Origin: CAZUXY01 sp964624235
Lineage (GTDB): Bacteria; Spirochaetota; UBA4802; UBA5368
DNA: 64,000 nucleotides
Direction of reading: 5' to 3'
Assembly (NCBI GenBank): GCA_964624235.1
Contig: CAZUXY010000001.1
Span: 198,176 to 262,175, forward strand
Shown one piece after another: positions 8,642 through 17,978 of the stretch. The notes beneath the pieces were generated by a model that was given only the letters and a program-made list of their open reading frames with translations, ran no database searches and was not told the origin of the DNA. Made by a program: the position numbers and the translations under genes. The stretch's first letter is position 1. The number at the start of each line of letters is the position of its first letter.

Positions 8642-9427
8642 ATGAATCTTGAAGAATGCCGGATTTTTACCGAGAAAGTTGCCAGGGACGCCGGGCCTAT
8701 CCTGATGGGATCCTTCAGGTCGTCGAATATATCGGTATCCATGAAAAGCGCATCCGATCTCGTGACCAATGCAGACCGTGAATCGGAAGAGTATCTTGTA
8801 AACCGCATTCGCAGCCGATATCCCGACCACACGATCGTCGCCGAAGAGGGAAGCCGCATCGAAGGGCCGAAGGAATATATATGGTTCCTGGACCCGCTGG
8901 ACGGGACCAATAATTTTGCGCACGGAATCCCGGTGTTCAGTCTCTCCCTGGCGCTCTACTCGAGAAAAACCGGGAAAGTAATGGTGGGAGTGGTGTATGA
9001 CCCTGTTCACCATGAATTATTCAGCGCCGCCAGAGGAACAGGAGCATTCCTCAACTCCCGGGAAGTTACCGTTTCGAGTACTGTAACTCTGGAAAACTCG
9101 ATACTCGCCACCGGCTTCCCCTATGATAAAAAGTCGAATGATAATAATATCATGGAATTTTCACGTTTGGTTCCCCTTACCAGGGGAATAAGGAGAATGG
9201 GATCGGCCGCAATAGACCTCTGTTACGTTGCGGCCGGAAGATTCGACGGATACTGGGAAAGTCAGATCAAAGCATGGGATGTAGCTGCTGGCAGTCTGAT
9301 CGTCGAAGAAGCCGGAGGCCGGGTAAGCACATACAACGGTGGTGATTTTCAACCGGAATTTCCGCAGATACTGGCTTCCAACGGCAGAATCCATGAGTCG
9401 CTCATCGATATCCTCACGTGTGGATAA
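8642..9427 (+). CDS. Inositol-monophosphatase family phosphatase
   Basis: The 261-residue protein carries the metal-binding signatures of the family: IVAEEG at about 59-64, DPLDGTNNF at about 83-91 and WDVAAGSLIVEEAGG at about 217-231. Family members hydrolyse inositol monophosphates or related sugar phosphates with Mg2+ in the cytoplasm; SuhB-type members also bind NusB/RNA polymerase. The sequence does not tell which substrate applies, and PAP phosphatase (CysQ) is a less likely alternative. Length is typical (about 260). The gene follows the TPR-barrel gene by 4 bases without an obvious ribosome-binding site of its own, suggesting translational coupling. Confidence 0.92.
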   Translation: MNLEECRIFTEKVARDAGPILMGSFRSSNISVSMKSASDLVTNADRESEEYLVNRIRSRYPDHTIVAEEGSRIEGPKEYIWFLDPLDGTNNFAHGIPVFSLSLALYSRKTGKVMVGVVYDPVHHELFSAARGTGAFLNSREVTVSSTVTLENSILATGFPYDKKSNDNNIMEFSRLVPLTRGIRRMGSAAIDLCYVAAGRFDGYWESQIKAWDVAAGSLIVEEAGGRVSTYNGGDFQPEFPQILASNGRIHESLIDILTCG

Positions 9428-9531
9428 ATCACGTCCTCATCCGGGTGAAAGGAAGCAGTAATTGGCTCAATTTAAAAGGGGAAAAAACCGATATAAATAA
9501 AGATATTTCATCTACCCTGGAGTTAATTATT

Positions 9532-10164
9532 ATGAAAAGGATGAGTCTGATCCTGCTGATGATGCTGTTGCCGTGGAGTGCCGATGCACAACAGGGCGGA
9601 GCAAAAAAAGTAGAGGCACCGAAGGAAAAGGGAACTCCAATCCAGTCATCCTTTCCGGTCCAGGCCCAATACAGTAAAACGTTTAAAATTTTTCCATACT
9701 ATTTTAATAAAAGGATAGACCCGTCCGGAAAGGGAGAGCTGCTGGAAGTGGAAATGATTTTTGAAAACCTGACGGACGACCCGCAGGATCTGTATATTTT
9801 CGTTATTGCCACATATGAGAAAAAGGAAAAAACAAAATCCAGCTTTGAAATTCCTGTTCCTGAAAGTGAAAGGATCAAAAATTTTGTAGCTTTCCCTGAT
9901 GATATAAGGAATTTCCAGTATGAAAAAGATACAGAGAAGGGCGGGGTACAGCTTGTTAAATATCCCAAGAACACCAAAGCAGGAATCAACCCGGAGACAG
10001 GGAAGGCATATCACCTTGACGAAAAACTGCTGGTAAGGACTTTTCACCTTTCACCTTATAAAAAGAAATTCTATTTTTTCAACCATGTTACAATTCTGGT
10101 ATTCGACAGTGAGGGCAAGCCCGCTTTCCGAAGGGAATTTCAGTTGAAGGGTATACGGCGATAA
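9532..10164 (+). CDS. Exported protein of unknown function
   Basis: The 210-residue protein has a signal peptide (LILLMMLLPWSADA-QQ). I do not recognise a family. After a K/E/P-rich spacer the body has alternating strands (LEVEMIFENLTDDPQDLYIFVIATYE) and several aromatic residues, as in an immunoglobulin-like periplasmic domain. The start at 9532 is chosen because GGAG lies 9 bases upstream and the signal peptide begins there; the open frame extends to 9418 but that part has no export signal. It follows the inositol-monophosphatase gene on the same strand. Confidence 0.7.
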   Translation: MKRMSLILLMMLLPWSADAQQGGAKKVEAPKEKGTPIQSSFPVQAQYSKTFKIFPYYFNKRIDPSGKGELLEVEMIFENLTDDPQDLYIFVIATYEKKEKTKSSFEIPVPESERIKNFVAFPDDIRNFQYEKDTEKGGVQLVKYPKNTKAGINPETGKAYHLDEKLLVRTFHLSPYKKKFYFFNHVTILVFDSEGKPAFRREFQLKGIRR

Positions 10165-10215
10165 AAACGCAGATAAGTCGCAACTTCCGTTTTGGATTAT
10201 GCCTCAGAGCTTATT

Positions 10216-10241
10216 AAACCACTGATACAGTGGTTTTGTTT
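10216..10241 (+). terminator. Rho-independent terminator
   Basis: A perfect 9-bp stem, AAACCACTG (10216-10224) with CAGTGGTTT (10228-10236), encloses a 3-base ATA loop and is followed by TGTTTC. It lies about 50 bases after the exported-protein gene. Confidence 0.65.
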
Positions 10242-10310
10242 CAATGCAGCATTTTCACCCCAGAGCCTTCGAAGGAAAAAAGCTTGTTATTTTGCCGTTT
10301 TTAAATATCC

Positions 10311-10339
10311 TTGTCCGGGTTTTGTTCATACCTTATTAA
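10311..10339 (+). promoter_or_regulatory. Probable sigma70 promoter of purA
   Basis: TTGTCC (10311-10316) and TATTAA (10334-10339) are separated by 17 bases. The predicted start of transcription, near 10346, leaves a leader of under 20 bases before the purA ATG. Confidence 0.5.
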
Positions 10340-10362
10340 CAGTCATCAATTAAGAGGTTCCC

Positions 10363-11631
10363 ATGAGCTGTATGGTAATAATAGGTACCCAGTGGGGTGA
10401 TGAAGGGAAAGCGAAGATGATCGATTTCTTTTCAGCTACCGCAGATATCATTATAAGATATCAGGGAGGTGCCAATGCAGGTCATACGGTGGTAGCCAAC
10501 GGAGTGAAGCATGTTTTCCATCTTATTCCCTCGGGGATACTGCATGCCGACAAAGTCTGTCTGATCGGAAACGGCGTGGTACTGGACCCTGATCAGCTGA
10601 TTGCCGAACTTGATTCCCTGGAACGCCAGGGTATTGATGCAAAACCGCGTCTGCTCATCTCCGAATCGGCGCATCTTATCCTCCCTTACCATAAAATTTT
10701 TGATGAAGTCATGGAAGAGTCAAGATCAAATAAAATCGGAACGACAAAACGGGGGATAGGTCCCTGTTACGCCGACAAGGCATTACGTATCGGAATCAGG
10801 GTGGGAGACCTCTTTGATGATGAGTTTCTCACTGCAAGGGTAAAAACCGCACTGGATATGAAGAACCCGCAACTGGAAAAAATATACAAGCGCCCGCCTG
10901 TTTCGGAATCGGATATACTGGCATCCCTGAGAGAATTTCGTGATCGGATACAGGGTAACGTTATCAACACGCAGCATTACATTTATCAGGCAATAAAGAA
11001 GAATAAAAAAATACTGTTGGAAGGAGCTCAGGGAGTCGCTCTGGATATCGACCACGGGACCTATCCCTATGTTACCTCTTCAAATACCACAATAGGAGGT
11101 GCACTGACAGGTACGGGACTTTCCCCCTTTAACATCGACCGTATAGTAGGCATCACCAAAGCCTATGTCACCAGGGTAGGAGAAGGTCCGTTCCCCACCG
11201 AGGATTCGGGAGAAGACGGGAATATACTGCGTAAAAGAGGGGATGAATACGGATCCACAACCGGCAGACCTCGAAGGTGCGGATGGTTCGATGTGGAAGT
11301 CATGAAATACTCTAAGAGCGTTAATGGACTTACCAGTCTGGCATTAACCAAACTTGACGTGCTGAGCGGATTTAAAAAGATAAAAGTTTCCGTTGCCTAT
11401 GAAATCAACGGTAAGAAGCTGGAGCACTTCCCCTCCTCAGGCCACCACAGGATAAAGCCGGTTTACGAAAACCTCGATGGCTGGACGGAAGATATCAGTG
11501 CATGCCGCAGCTTTGAAGAATTACCATCGGCGGCTAAAACTTATATTGGTTTTATAAGTAAATCACTTGATATACCCATCTCAGTAGTTTCAGTAGGTCC
11601 CGACAGGTCTAATACTTTTCTTTTAAACTAG
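10363..11631 (+). CDS. purA: Adenylosuccinate synthetase
   Basis: The 422-residue protein catalyses GTP-dependent joining of IMP and aspartate in AMP synthesis. Family features are continuous along the whole length: GTQWGDEGKAK at about 7-17, GGANAGHT, IGTTKRGIGPCYADK, LLEGAQGVALDIDHGTYPYVTSS, EYGSTTGRPRRCGWFD and LALTKLDVL. Length is typical. The phosphate-binding loop is unusual: the family consensus is GDEGKGK, whereas this protein has Ala in place of the second conserved Gly (codon GCG). The gene is followed by two tRNA genes and has its own promoter. Confidence 0.97.
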   Translation: MSCMVIIGTQWGDEGKAKMIDFFSATADIIIRYQGGANAGHTVVANGVKHVFHLIPSGILHADKVCLIGNGVVLDPDQLIAELDSLERQGIDAKPRLLISESAHLILPYHKIFDEVMEESRSNKIGTTKRGIGPCYADKALRIGIRVGDLFDDEFLTARVKTALDMKNPQLEKIYKRPPVSESDILASLREFRDRIQGNVINTQHYIYQAIKKNKKILLEGAQGVALDIDHGTYPYVTSSNTTIGGALTGTGLSPFNIDRIVGITKAYVTRVGEGPFPTEDSGEDGNILRKRGDEYGSTTGRPRRCGWFDVEVMKYSKSVNGLTSLALTKLDVLSGFKKIKVSVAYEINGKKLEHFPSSGHHRIKPVYENLDGWTEDISACRSFEELPSAAKTYIGFISKSLDIPISVVSVGPDRSNTFLLN

Positions 11632-11723
11632 ATGTACACAAACTTAAAATTTCCGTTGAGTCTCATTTTCAACAGCGATGTTAAATTATTATGGATTTTT
11701 TAGTTTCCGGCGCTATTTTTTAT

Positions 11724-11752
11724 TTGACAGTTATAGGTGCATTTAGTACGGG
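11724..11752 (+). promoter_or_regulatory. Possible promoter of the tRNA genes
   Basis: A perfect TTGACA -35 hexamer lies at 11724-11729, 36 bases before tRNA-Lys. The -10 is weak (TACGGG at 17 bases, or TAGTAC at 14 bases), so the assignment rests mainly on the -35 and position. Confidence 0.4.
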
Positions 11753-11765
11753 TTCCAGAAGTTTC

Positions 11766-11838
11766 GAGTCGCTAGCTCAGTCGGTAGAGCAACTGCCTTT
11801 TAAGCAGTGGGTCCGGAGTTCGATTCTCCGGCGACTCA
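11766..11838 (+). tRNA. tRNA-Lys (anticodon TTT)
   Basis: A complete 73-base cloverleaf can be folded. The acceptor GAGTCGC pairs with GCGACTC, the D-arm is GCTC/GAGC, the anticodon stem ACTGC/GCAGT holds loop CTTTTAA, and the T-arm is CGGAG-TTCGATT-CTCCG. The discriminator is A. The 3' CCA is not encoded; AAG follows. Confidence 0.97.
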
Positions 11839-11841
11839 AAG

Positions 11842-11880
11842 AAAATTGCGAAAAATTGTTGACCAATGTACGCAATTTTT
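11842..11880 (+). terminator. Possible hairpin between the two tRNA genes
   Basis: AAAATTGCG (11842-11850) is complementary to CGCAATTTT (11871-11879), and T residues follow. The 20-base interior can pair weakly (AATTG/CAAT). It could terminate, or partly terminate, transcription after tRNA-Lys, or act as a processing signal. Confidence 0.45.
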
Positions 11881-11898
11881 TATAGTGCCTCAGCATTT

Positions 11899-11971
<73 letters not shown>

Positions 11972-11973
11972 CG

Positions 11974-12010
11974 TAAAAAAAGAGCAGCTTTACAGGCTGC
12001 TCTTTTTTTT
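11974..12010 (+). terminator. Rho-independent terminator of the tRNA unit
   Basis: The stem AGAGCAGC (11981-11988) / GCTGCTCT (11996-12003) encloses a 7-base loop and is followed by eight T residues. The A-run at 11975-11980 can extend the stem. Confidence 0.9.
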
Positions 12011-12377
12011 GTATGAAGTCCCTGAAACCTTATACATGGTGAAGTCAGCCATATTATCACACGAATTATCCACCTTCATTTTCTCAGATGTATAAAATGT
12101 TCCTTCAAGGCTGGTTTCACCACCCTGCACTTCCTGTTTACTTTTTTTATCTTCCCGAAAATACGAATATCATTGTATCTAACAGGATTACGGTGACCTC
12201 TGTTCTTCATATTCCTATCAGGAACCGGCTGCATTCGAAAGATGTAAGCTAAACATCTGCATATGCGTTAATTTCAATGCAATATTTAAAGATCATTCTT
12301 TTAATATTATTGACGATGTACAATTGATGACTTTTAATTTCAATAGTATAACCAATAGCGAAATCAATAGAGTACCG
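12011..12377. other. Intergenic leader before the hybrid kinase
   Basis: No gene or structured RNA is evident. The kinase reading frame is open from 12324 (TTG, then ATG at 12327), but these upstream starts lack a ribosome-binding site. Confidence 0.4.
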
Positions 12378-15300
12378 ATGAAAAAAGAGCAGCTTGAATC
12401 AAGTTTCAAGGCCATATTTCGTAACAGTTACCAGGCCATTCTGCATGTAGATAGCGGCTATACGATCCTTGACTATAATTCAGCGGCGGCCGGCTGGATC
12501 CGGCGTGTATACAGAACTTCGGTGCGTAAGGGTGACTCTTTTTTACGCTTTTTGCCCAGAGAAGACAGTGATGTCCTTACTGAAAATGTAAGAAAAACGC
12601 TCGATGAGGGGCATAACCAGTATAAGCTGTTCAGTATAATCGCAGGGCAGGAAGGGGAAGAGTACTGGACGGAGTACCAGTTTTATCCCGTGGTAGCGGG
12701 TACGCAACTTTACAGCATCTATATCTTCATCTTCGACATAACGGAAAGGAAAAATGTCATCGATGAAATCGCCAGAAGTACGCGTCGTTTCTATTCCCTG
12801 ATAAAAAATTCCTCGGATATCGTTTCAATACTTGATGCAGACGGAGTAATCCATTTCATCAGCGACTCAGTTGAAAAAATCCTCAATTACCCTCCAGGGG
12901 AACTGGTCGGGAAGAATTTTTTTGACTTCATCTTTGCAGCGGACTATCAAAATTTTAAAACGGCCTTCACAAAGGTAGCCTCCATACCAGGTGGTTCATT
13001 TATTTCCCAATGCCGTTTCCGTCACCGGGAAGAATACTGGGTGTTTCTGGAAAACCTGGGGAGCAATCATCTGGAGGATGAGAGCATCGGCGGCATCATA
13101 CTGAACTCCAGGGATATAACTGAAAGACGGCACTTCGAGGAAATGCTGATGAAGATCAGCAGGCAGAATGAGCTTATCCTGGAATCCGCCGGCGAAGGGA
13201 TATTCGGTCTGAACAGGAAGGGGAAGATAACTTTCGCGAATCCCGCCGCTTCGGAAATGATAGGGCTCAAGATTGAAGATATGATCGGAAAAGACCATCA
13301 TGAAGTCATTCAACAGGTTTTACCCGACGGCACACCATGCAACGAAGACCAGTGTCTCTATTTTTCATCGATGCAGGATGGTGTCACATGTAATGCGGAA
13401 CTTGCCTATTTCAAAAAAACCGATGACTTGATATTCCCGGTGGAATACATTTCCACACCTATACGCGAGAAAGGCGATGTGGTCGGCGCGGTAGTCACTT
13501 TCAATGATATTTCAGAAAGAAAAAGGAACGAGGAAGAACTGAGAAAGGCAAAAGAAGAAGCCGATGCCGCCAACAGGGCAAAAAGCGATTTTCTCGCCAA
13601 TGTAAGTCATGAAATCAGAACCCCCATAAATAATATCCTGGGTTTTCTTGAACTGCTCAATTCAACAGAACTGGACAAAACTCAGCATGAGTATGTGAAC
13701 ACCAGCCGGGACAGCGCACGTACCCTTCTGGATATAATAAGCGATATCCTCGACTACTCTAAAATCGAAAAAGGTAAAATTGAAATCGATATATCCGATT
13801 TTACTCCAGGAATTCTCTTTGAATCCACCGTGGAACTCTTCGCGGCGACCGCTGCAGAAAAAAACCTGGGTTTTTACTGTTATATCGACCCCGATTTACC
13901 TGATCATCTTGAGGGCGACTCTCTGAGAATTCGTCAGGTTCTGAATAATCTTATCAGCAACGCTATCAAGTTTACTCCGTCTTTCGGTAATATTTTTGTA
14001 GAAATACTAATTCTTGAATACGGTAAAGACTATTGTATGGTGGGTTTTTCCGTCAAGGACACCGGGATAGGTGTTCCCATTGAAAAACAGAGAGATATTT
14101 TCAGTTCATTCACTCAGGCCGACAGCACAATAGCGAGGAAATACGGCGGTACCGGACTTGGTCTATCTATAAGCTCAAACCTTGTGCATTTGATGGGAGG
14201 AAAACTGCAGCTTGAAAGCACTCCGGGAAAAGGGAGCAGGTTTTACTTTGAATTGAAACTGCCTTTCCCCACAAGTATAGGGAAACGTATTACAAAATGG
14301 AAAATAGAAAAAGACGTATGTTTTTATCTGCTGTCCGCAGGGAACGGGCGGAACCCCAACGAGGATATAATATCACGATACCTTGACAGCATCGGCCAAA
14401 AGGTGCGGCGTGTCGCGGAGTTGTCAAAGATAATACCGGACAAGGGAAAACCCGTGGTGTTTGCTGTTTCATCAGCGTTGAGTAAAGAGATGAAAGATCG
14501 GCTGGAAGAGGCCGCAGGTATTATAAAAACAATAATGGTATGCGACGATTTCGTAAAACATGAAAAGGAATTCGGTAATTCGACAGTATTCCTGTCTACC
14601 CCTGTCACCGTATCCAAGATAATAAACGCCATCCAGGAAATCCGGATAGATACATTGCATAAAACCGAGAGAAAAGACATCTGTGAACATGAGCTCTCAT
14701 TAAAGGGAACCATCCTTGTGGTAGAAGACACTCCTGCAAGCCAGAAACTGATGAAGATCATGCTTGAAAAGATGGGATTGACCGTAGATATAGCTTCTGA
14801 CGGGAAGACGGCCATATATATGTTCATGGCAAAACACTATGATCTTGTCTTTATGGACATTAATATGCCGGAATATGACGGTATAGAAACGACAAAGAGG
14901 ATCCTTGAAAAAGAGAAAAAAAACGGTAAAACCCATGTTCCGATCGTTGCCCTGACGGCAAAGGCGTTAAAGGGGGACAGGGAAAAGTATATGGCGGAAG
15001 GAATGGACGAGTATATTTCAAAACCTGTGGATTTTGAAACTCTGAGAAACGTGGTGCACCATTTTATCGGAAACAAGACCGGCCCGGCTAATATTCACAC
15101 ATCAGAAACGGCCATACACAGCAAACGGATAGAACTTGCTTCCACACTGGGTTTGGATGCTGTTCAGCTTGATTCTCTCATACAGGATTTTATCAACGAT
15201 TCCGACGAATACCTAAATGCATTATGCCGGGCTGTTTCCGACCGTGACATGAAAGGTATAGAATTCTCCGCCCATAAAATCAGGGGTATTGCGGCCACTT

Positions 15301-15443
15301 TCCAGTTTGATAAACTGTCCGCAGAGACATCATCGGTTGAGGGAGCCGCGGCGCAGGGTAACACAAATTTCGATTACGTCAGAGCATTCGAACGCATAAA
15401 GAAAGAATTATGTGATATCAGGGAACGCTACCAGGGGGTATAA
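12378..15443 (+). CDS. PAS-rich hybrid sensor histidine kinase with receiver and Hpt domains
   Basis: The protein of about 1021 residues has no membrane segments and is probably cytoplasmic. Three PAS domains span about 12-120, 125-255 and 260-385 (each closing with DITER/DISER-type PAC motifs). HisKA follows with His411 in SHEIRTP, then HATPase_c with the N box NNLISNAIKF (about 523), DTGIGVP and GGTGLGLS. A weakly conserved receiver-like segment (about 635-745) precedes a canonical receiver with phospho-acceptor Asp827 in FMDINMP, and an Hpt domain has His966 in SAHKIRG. This is a complete His-Asp-His phosphorelay in one chain. Start 12378 is chosen for an AGAG upstream and because the first PAS domain begins at once; 12327 is possible. 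The gene converges on a REC-STAS regulator with one base between the stops. Confidence 0.92.
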   Translation: MKKEQLESSFKAIFRNSYQAILHVDSGYTILDYNSAAAGWIRRVYRTSVRKGDSFLRFLPREDSDVLTENVRKTLDEGHNQYKLFSIIAGQEGEEYWTEYQFYPVVAGTQLYSIYIFIFDITERKNVIDEIARSTRRFYSLIKNSSDIVSILDADGVIHFISDSVEKILNYPPGELVGKNFFDFIFAADYQNFKTAFTKVASIPGGSFISQCRFRHREEYWVFLENLGSNHLEDESIGGIILNSRDITERRHFEEMLMKISRQNELILESAGEGIFGLNRKGKITFANPAASEMIGLKIEDMIGKDHHEVIQQVLPDGTPCNEDQCLYFSSMQDGVTCNAELAYFKKTDDLIFPVEYISTPIREKGDVVGAVVTFNDISERKRNEEELRKAKEEADAANRAKSDFLANVSHEIRTPINNILGFLELLNSTELDKTQHEYVNTSRDSARTLLDIISDILDYSKIEKGKIEIDISDFTPGILFESTVELFAATAAEKNLGFYCYIDPDLPDHLEGDSLRIRQVLNNLISNAIKFTPSFGNIFVEILILEYGKDYCMVGFSVKDTGIGVPIEKQRDIFSSFTQADSTIARKYGGTGLGLSISSNLVHLMGGKLQLESTPGKGSRFYFELKLPFPTSIGKRITKWKIEKDVCFYLLSAGNGRNPNEDIISRYLDSIGQKVRRVAELSKIIPDKGKPVVFAVSSALSKEMKDRLEEAAGIIKTIMVCDDFVKHEKEFGNSTVFLSTPVTVSKIINAIQEIRIDTLHKTERKDICEHELSLKGTILVVEDTPASQKLMKIMLEKMGLTVDIASDGKTAIYMFMAKHYDLVFMDINMPEYDGIETTKRILEKEKKNGKTHVPIVALTAKALKGDREKYMAEGMDEYISKPVDFETLRNVVHHFIGNKTGPANIHTSETAIHSKRIELASTLGLDAVQLDSLIQDFINDSDEYLNALCRAVSDRDMKGIEFSAHKIRGIAATFQFDKLSAETSSVEGAAAQGNTNFDYVRAFERIKKELCDIRERYQGV

Positions 15444-15444
15444 A

Positions 15445-16194
15445 TCATTTCTTTGTTTCACTGAGATATACTTCAAGGTCCCCATATGAAATATGCAGTT
15501 TTACCCGGTCCTCGAAGTCCACGGAAGCGACTATGGTCCCGTAATGACGACCGGCGACAATGTTGACTTCTTTTTCACCGAAGAGTGTAATTATACCTGT
15601 AAGGATCGCTGTATCTTCCTCTTCCATGTCAGGAAGACTTCTGAGGTCGAATATAATATTATCGTTTTTAGCAAGCTTAAAAAAGACCGGGTTGAATACC
15701 GTTTTAGCTTCGGCAAGCACCTGTTTATTTTTCATGTCGGTCTTAAAAACTATGATGGTATTGCCTGTGCCCCTGCTTATTGAAATATGCTCGGTTCTTT
15801 CTGCGACCTCTTCCTCCTTATGGATCTTACTCACCCTTAGGGCGGTCTCTATTTTCTTGCCCAGTATCGTTATGTTGTGCGGTTTTATCATGTAATCCGC
15901 CGCACCATGACGCATCGAAATAACCACGTCTTCCCGATTGGATTTGGAGGTCAGCATGATAACCGGTATTACCTTGGTAAACTCATCCTTCTTCAGGTAC
16001 TTTATCACTTCATATCCGTTCATCGACGGCATCATGATATCAAGAAGTATAAGGTCGGGATTCCCGGTTCGCGCAAGCTCAATGCCGTCTTTCCCCGTCT
16101 GTGCGCTGATTACCTGGTGACCGATATTATTAAGCTGCGTCTCCAGAAGCTTCAGGGTATTTTTATCATCATCTATTGCCAGTATAAGGGCCAT
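15445..16194 (-). CDS. Response regulator with a REC domain and a C-terminal STAS-like domain
   Basis: The 249-residue protein starts with a receiver domain (IDDDKNTLK acidic pocket, phospho-acceptor Asp52 in LLDIMMP, Thr82 in MLTSKS, Lys104 in YMIKP). The C-terminal 100 residues (about 140-245) have the alternating pattern of a STAS/anti-sigma-antagonist domain: IIVFKTDMKNKQVLAEAKTV, then NIIFDLRSLP and EEDTAILTGIITLF. Where antagonists carry D-S-S/G the sequence reads E-E-E-D-T, so the usual phosphorylatable serine is absent. Known REC-STAS proteins act in partner switching; here the target is unknown. GGAGG lies 8 bases before the ATG. It faces the hybrid kinase gene and could receive phosphate from its Hpt domain. 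Confidence 0.78.
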   Translation of the reverse strand: MALILAIDDDKNTLKLLETQLNNIGHQVISAQTGKDGIELARTGNPDLILLDIMMPSMNGYEVIKYLKKDEFTKVIPVIMLTSKSNREDVVISMRHGAADYMIKPHNITILGKKIETALRVSKIHKEEEVAERTEHISISRGTGNTIIVFKTDMKNKQVLAEAKTVFNPVFFKLAKNDNIIFDLRSLPDMEEEDTAILTGIITLFGEKEVNIVAGRHYGTIVASVDFEDRVKLHISYGDLEVYLSETKK

Positions 16195-16262
16195 GACGTC
16201 TTCCTCCCTGAACAGGGTAATTGATTTCTACCTGTCAGTCAAGATTTTTTAATTATACAGTA

Positions 16263-17447
16263 TTAATCGATATGTATAAGCAGAGCTTTTAGATATTCAG
16301 ACTCGGGGCAATACAGGTTTACGGGGTGGTCTGAGGGGTGATGGTTTTTTTTCAAAATCACGGCATTTCTTCCGGCATCTGAAAAAGCCGAGTAAATGAT
16401 CTTCTGAAAAAAACCCATATCGATGTATCGTGAACAGGAACAGCTGAGTATCAGGCTGTCGGGAGGGCACCGTAGGGCCACCTGCAGGGTAAGGTCCTTG
16501 TAGCCCCGTGCGGCCCTGTCGACCATGTCGCGCGATTTGGCCAGCGCGGGAGGGTCGATAATGACCAGATTGCTGTCTATACTGTGGTTCCTCAGATAAG
16601 AAAACACATCATCCACCACATACTTGTGCAGCCCTTTCCCTCCGCTATTGCGCTCCGCATTCTGCCTGGCCAGGTCTATTGCATCCGCCGATGCGTCCAC
16701 CGAGGTTACCTCCACCGCTCCCCCCAGTAAAGCGGCTACCGTAAAACCCCCGGTATAGGAAAAAAGATTCAACACCTTCTTGCCGCCGGCCAACTCGCGT
16801 ATCATTCGACGGTTCTCTCTCTGGTCCAGAAAAAAACCTGTTTTCTGTCCCTGGTAAACATCAACAGAGAATTCCATGCCTTCTTCACATATGATTATAT
16901 CCCCTGGTGTAACACCGTAAATCTGACCGGTAACGGGTCCCAGTCCTTCCAGTTTACGACCGGGATGATCGCTGCGCTCGTAAACGCTTACTGGTTTACA
17001 GATTTCAATCAGAAGTTCAAAGAGAGCTTCCTTCATTTTTTCAATGCCCCTGGTGAGCACCTGAACCACCAAATGGCCGTTATAATGGTCCGCGATTAAC
17101 CCGGGCAGGTTATCCCCCTCCCCGTTTATGAGCCTGCAGGCGTTGGTATCGAGCAAATGGTGATCGCTTTGCCTCCTCCTTAATGCCGAAAGAACCAGCC
17201 CCGCAAAGAATTCCCTTGAAACCTGTATATCCCCGAAGGAAAGCATACGAACCCTGATCCGGGATGAACTGTTAAAATAACCGGTTCCCAACATGTTCCC
17301 ACGGTGGTCAAGCACAGTAACGATCTCGCCGTCATCAATTCCATCATCGACCGTTCCGACAGAACCTGAAAAAACCCAGGGATGTCTGTGCAGTACGGAT
17401 TTTTCCCGTTGTGGTTTAAGGAATACCCTCTTTAAACGTGCTGACAT
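16263..17447 (-). CDS. RlmI-family 23S rRNA (cytosine-5) methyltransferase
   Basis: The 394-residue protein has an N-terminal PUA domain (about 5-75, with HPWVFSGSVG) followed by a SAM-dependent methyltransferase domain of the RlmI/YccW type. Visible signatures are GQKTGFFLDQRENR, VLNLFSYTGGFTVAALLGGA (SAM-binding loop), VTSVDASADAIDLA, VIIDPPALAKS and LILSCSCSRYI. E. coli RlmI methylates C1962 of 23S rRNA; the family assignment is firm, the exact site is inferred. Length is typical (about 395). There is no strong ribosome-binding site at the annotated start, but the PUA domain begins right after it. Confidence 0.9.
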   Translation of the reverse strand: MSARLKRVFLKPQREKSVLHRHPWVFSGSVGTVDDGIDDGEIVTVLDHRGNMLGTGYFNSSSRIRVRMLSFGDIQVSREFFAGLVLSALRRRQSDHHLLDTNACRLINGEGDNLPGLIADHYNGHLVVQVLTRGIEKMKEALFELLIEICKPVSVYERSDHPGRKLEGLGPVTGQIYGVTPGDIIICEEGMEFSVDVYQGQKTGFFLDQRENRRMIRELAGGKKVLNLFSYTGGFTVAALLGGAVEVTSVDASADAIDLARQNAERNSGGKGLHKYVVDDVFSYLRNHSIDSNLVIIDPPALAKSRDMVDRAARGYKDLTLQVALRCPPDSLILSCSCSRYIDMGFFQKIIYSAFSDAGRNAVILKKNHHPSDHPVNLYCPESEYLKALLIHID

Positions 17448-17978
17448 TTTAGTTCACGACCCGGCTGTTTATTCCGTAAATGGAATCTATCAAGTGATGT
17501 GTACAATTCTGTATATTATAATGTTTTTACCGGCTGCACTAGTGTCAATCATAATCCTTCGGCATGTTTCTAATTGGCGAGGACAACACGCATCATGGTG
17601 AATATGTAAAATCTGAAACCTCAGTCATCTGCGGCATCGAAAGAAAATCCGCCCGGGGAGAGATTCCATTAAAAGCACCAAAGCATTGGAAAACATCACC
17701 CGATGGAATGTTCAGCCCGGCCTTTCCGTGAATTTTTAGTGATCATCGGAGCAAAATGTAATGTACAAACGAAATCATTCCCCTGTATAAGGAATCGAAG
17801 TGAACGCCCCGCTGAATTCGACCCAAAGGTCTTTTCAGTCAAGGTCGCTCATGGTTTCCGGTAACTTTTTCAGGATGAATCCGGGATTCCAAATGTACAG
17901 GTACGGGAACTACCAGTTATGCTGTTCGTAAAAACCATTCGACATCATGTCAGTATGCCCTTGCACTGAACAGTTATC
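17448..17978. other. Intergenic region without recognisable features
   Basis: These 531 bases contain only short, unconvincing open frames on both strands. I see no hairpin terminator, tRNA or aptamer. Confidence 0.5.
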
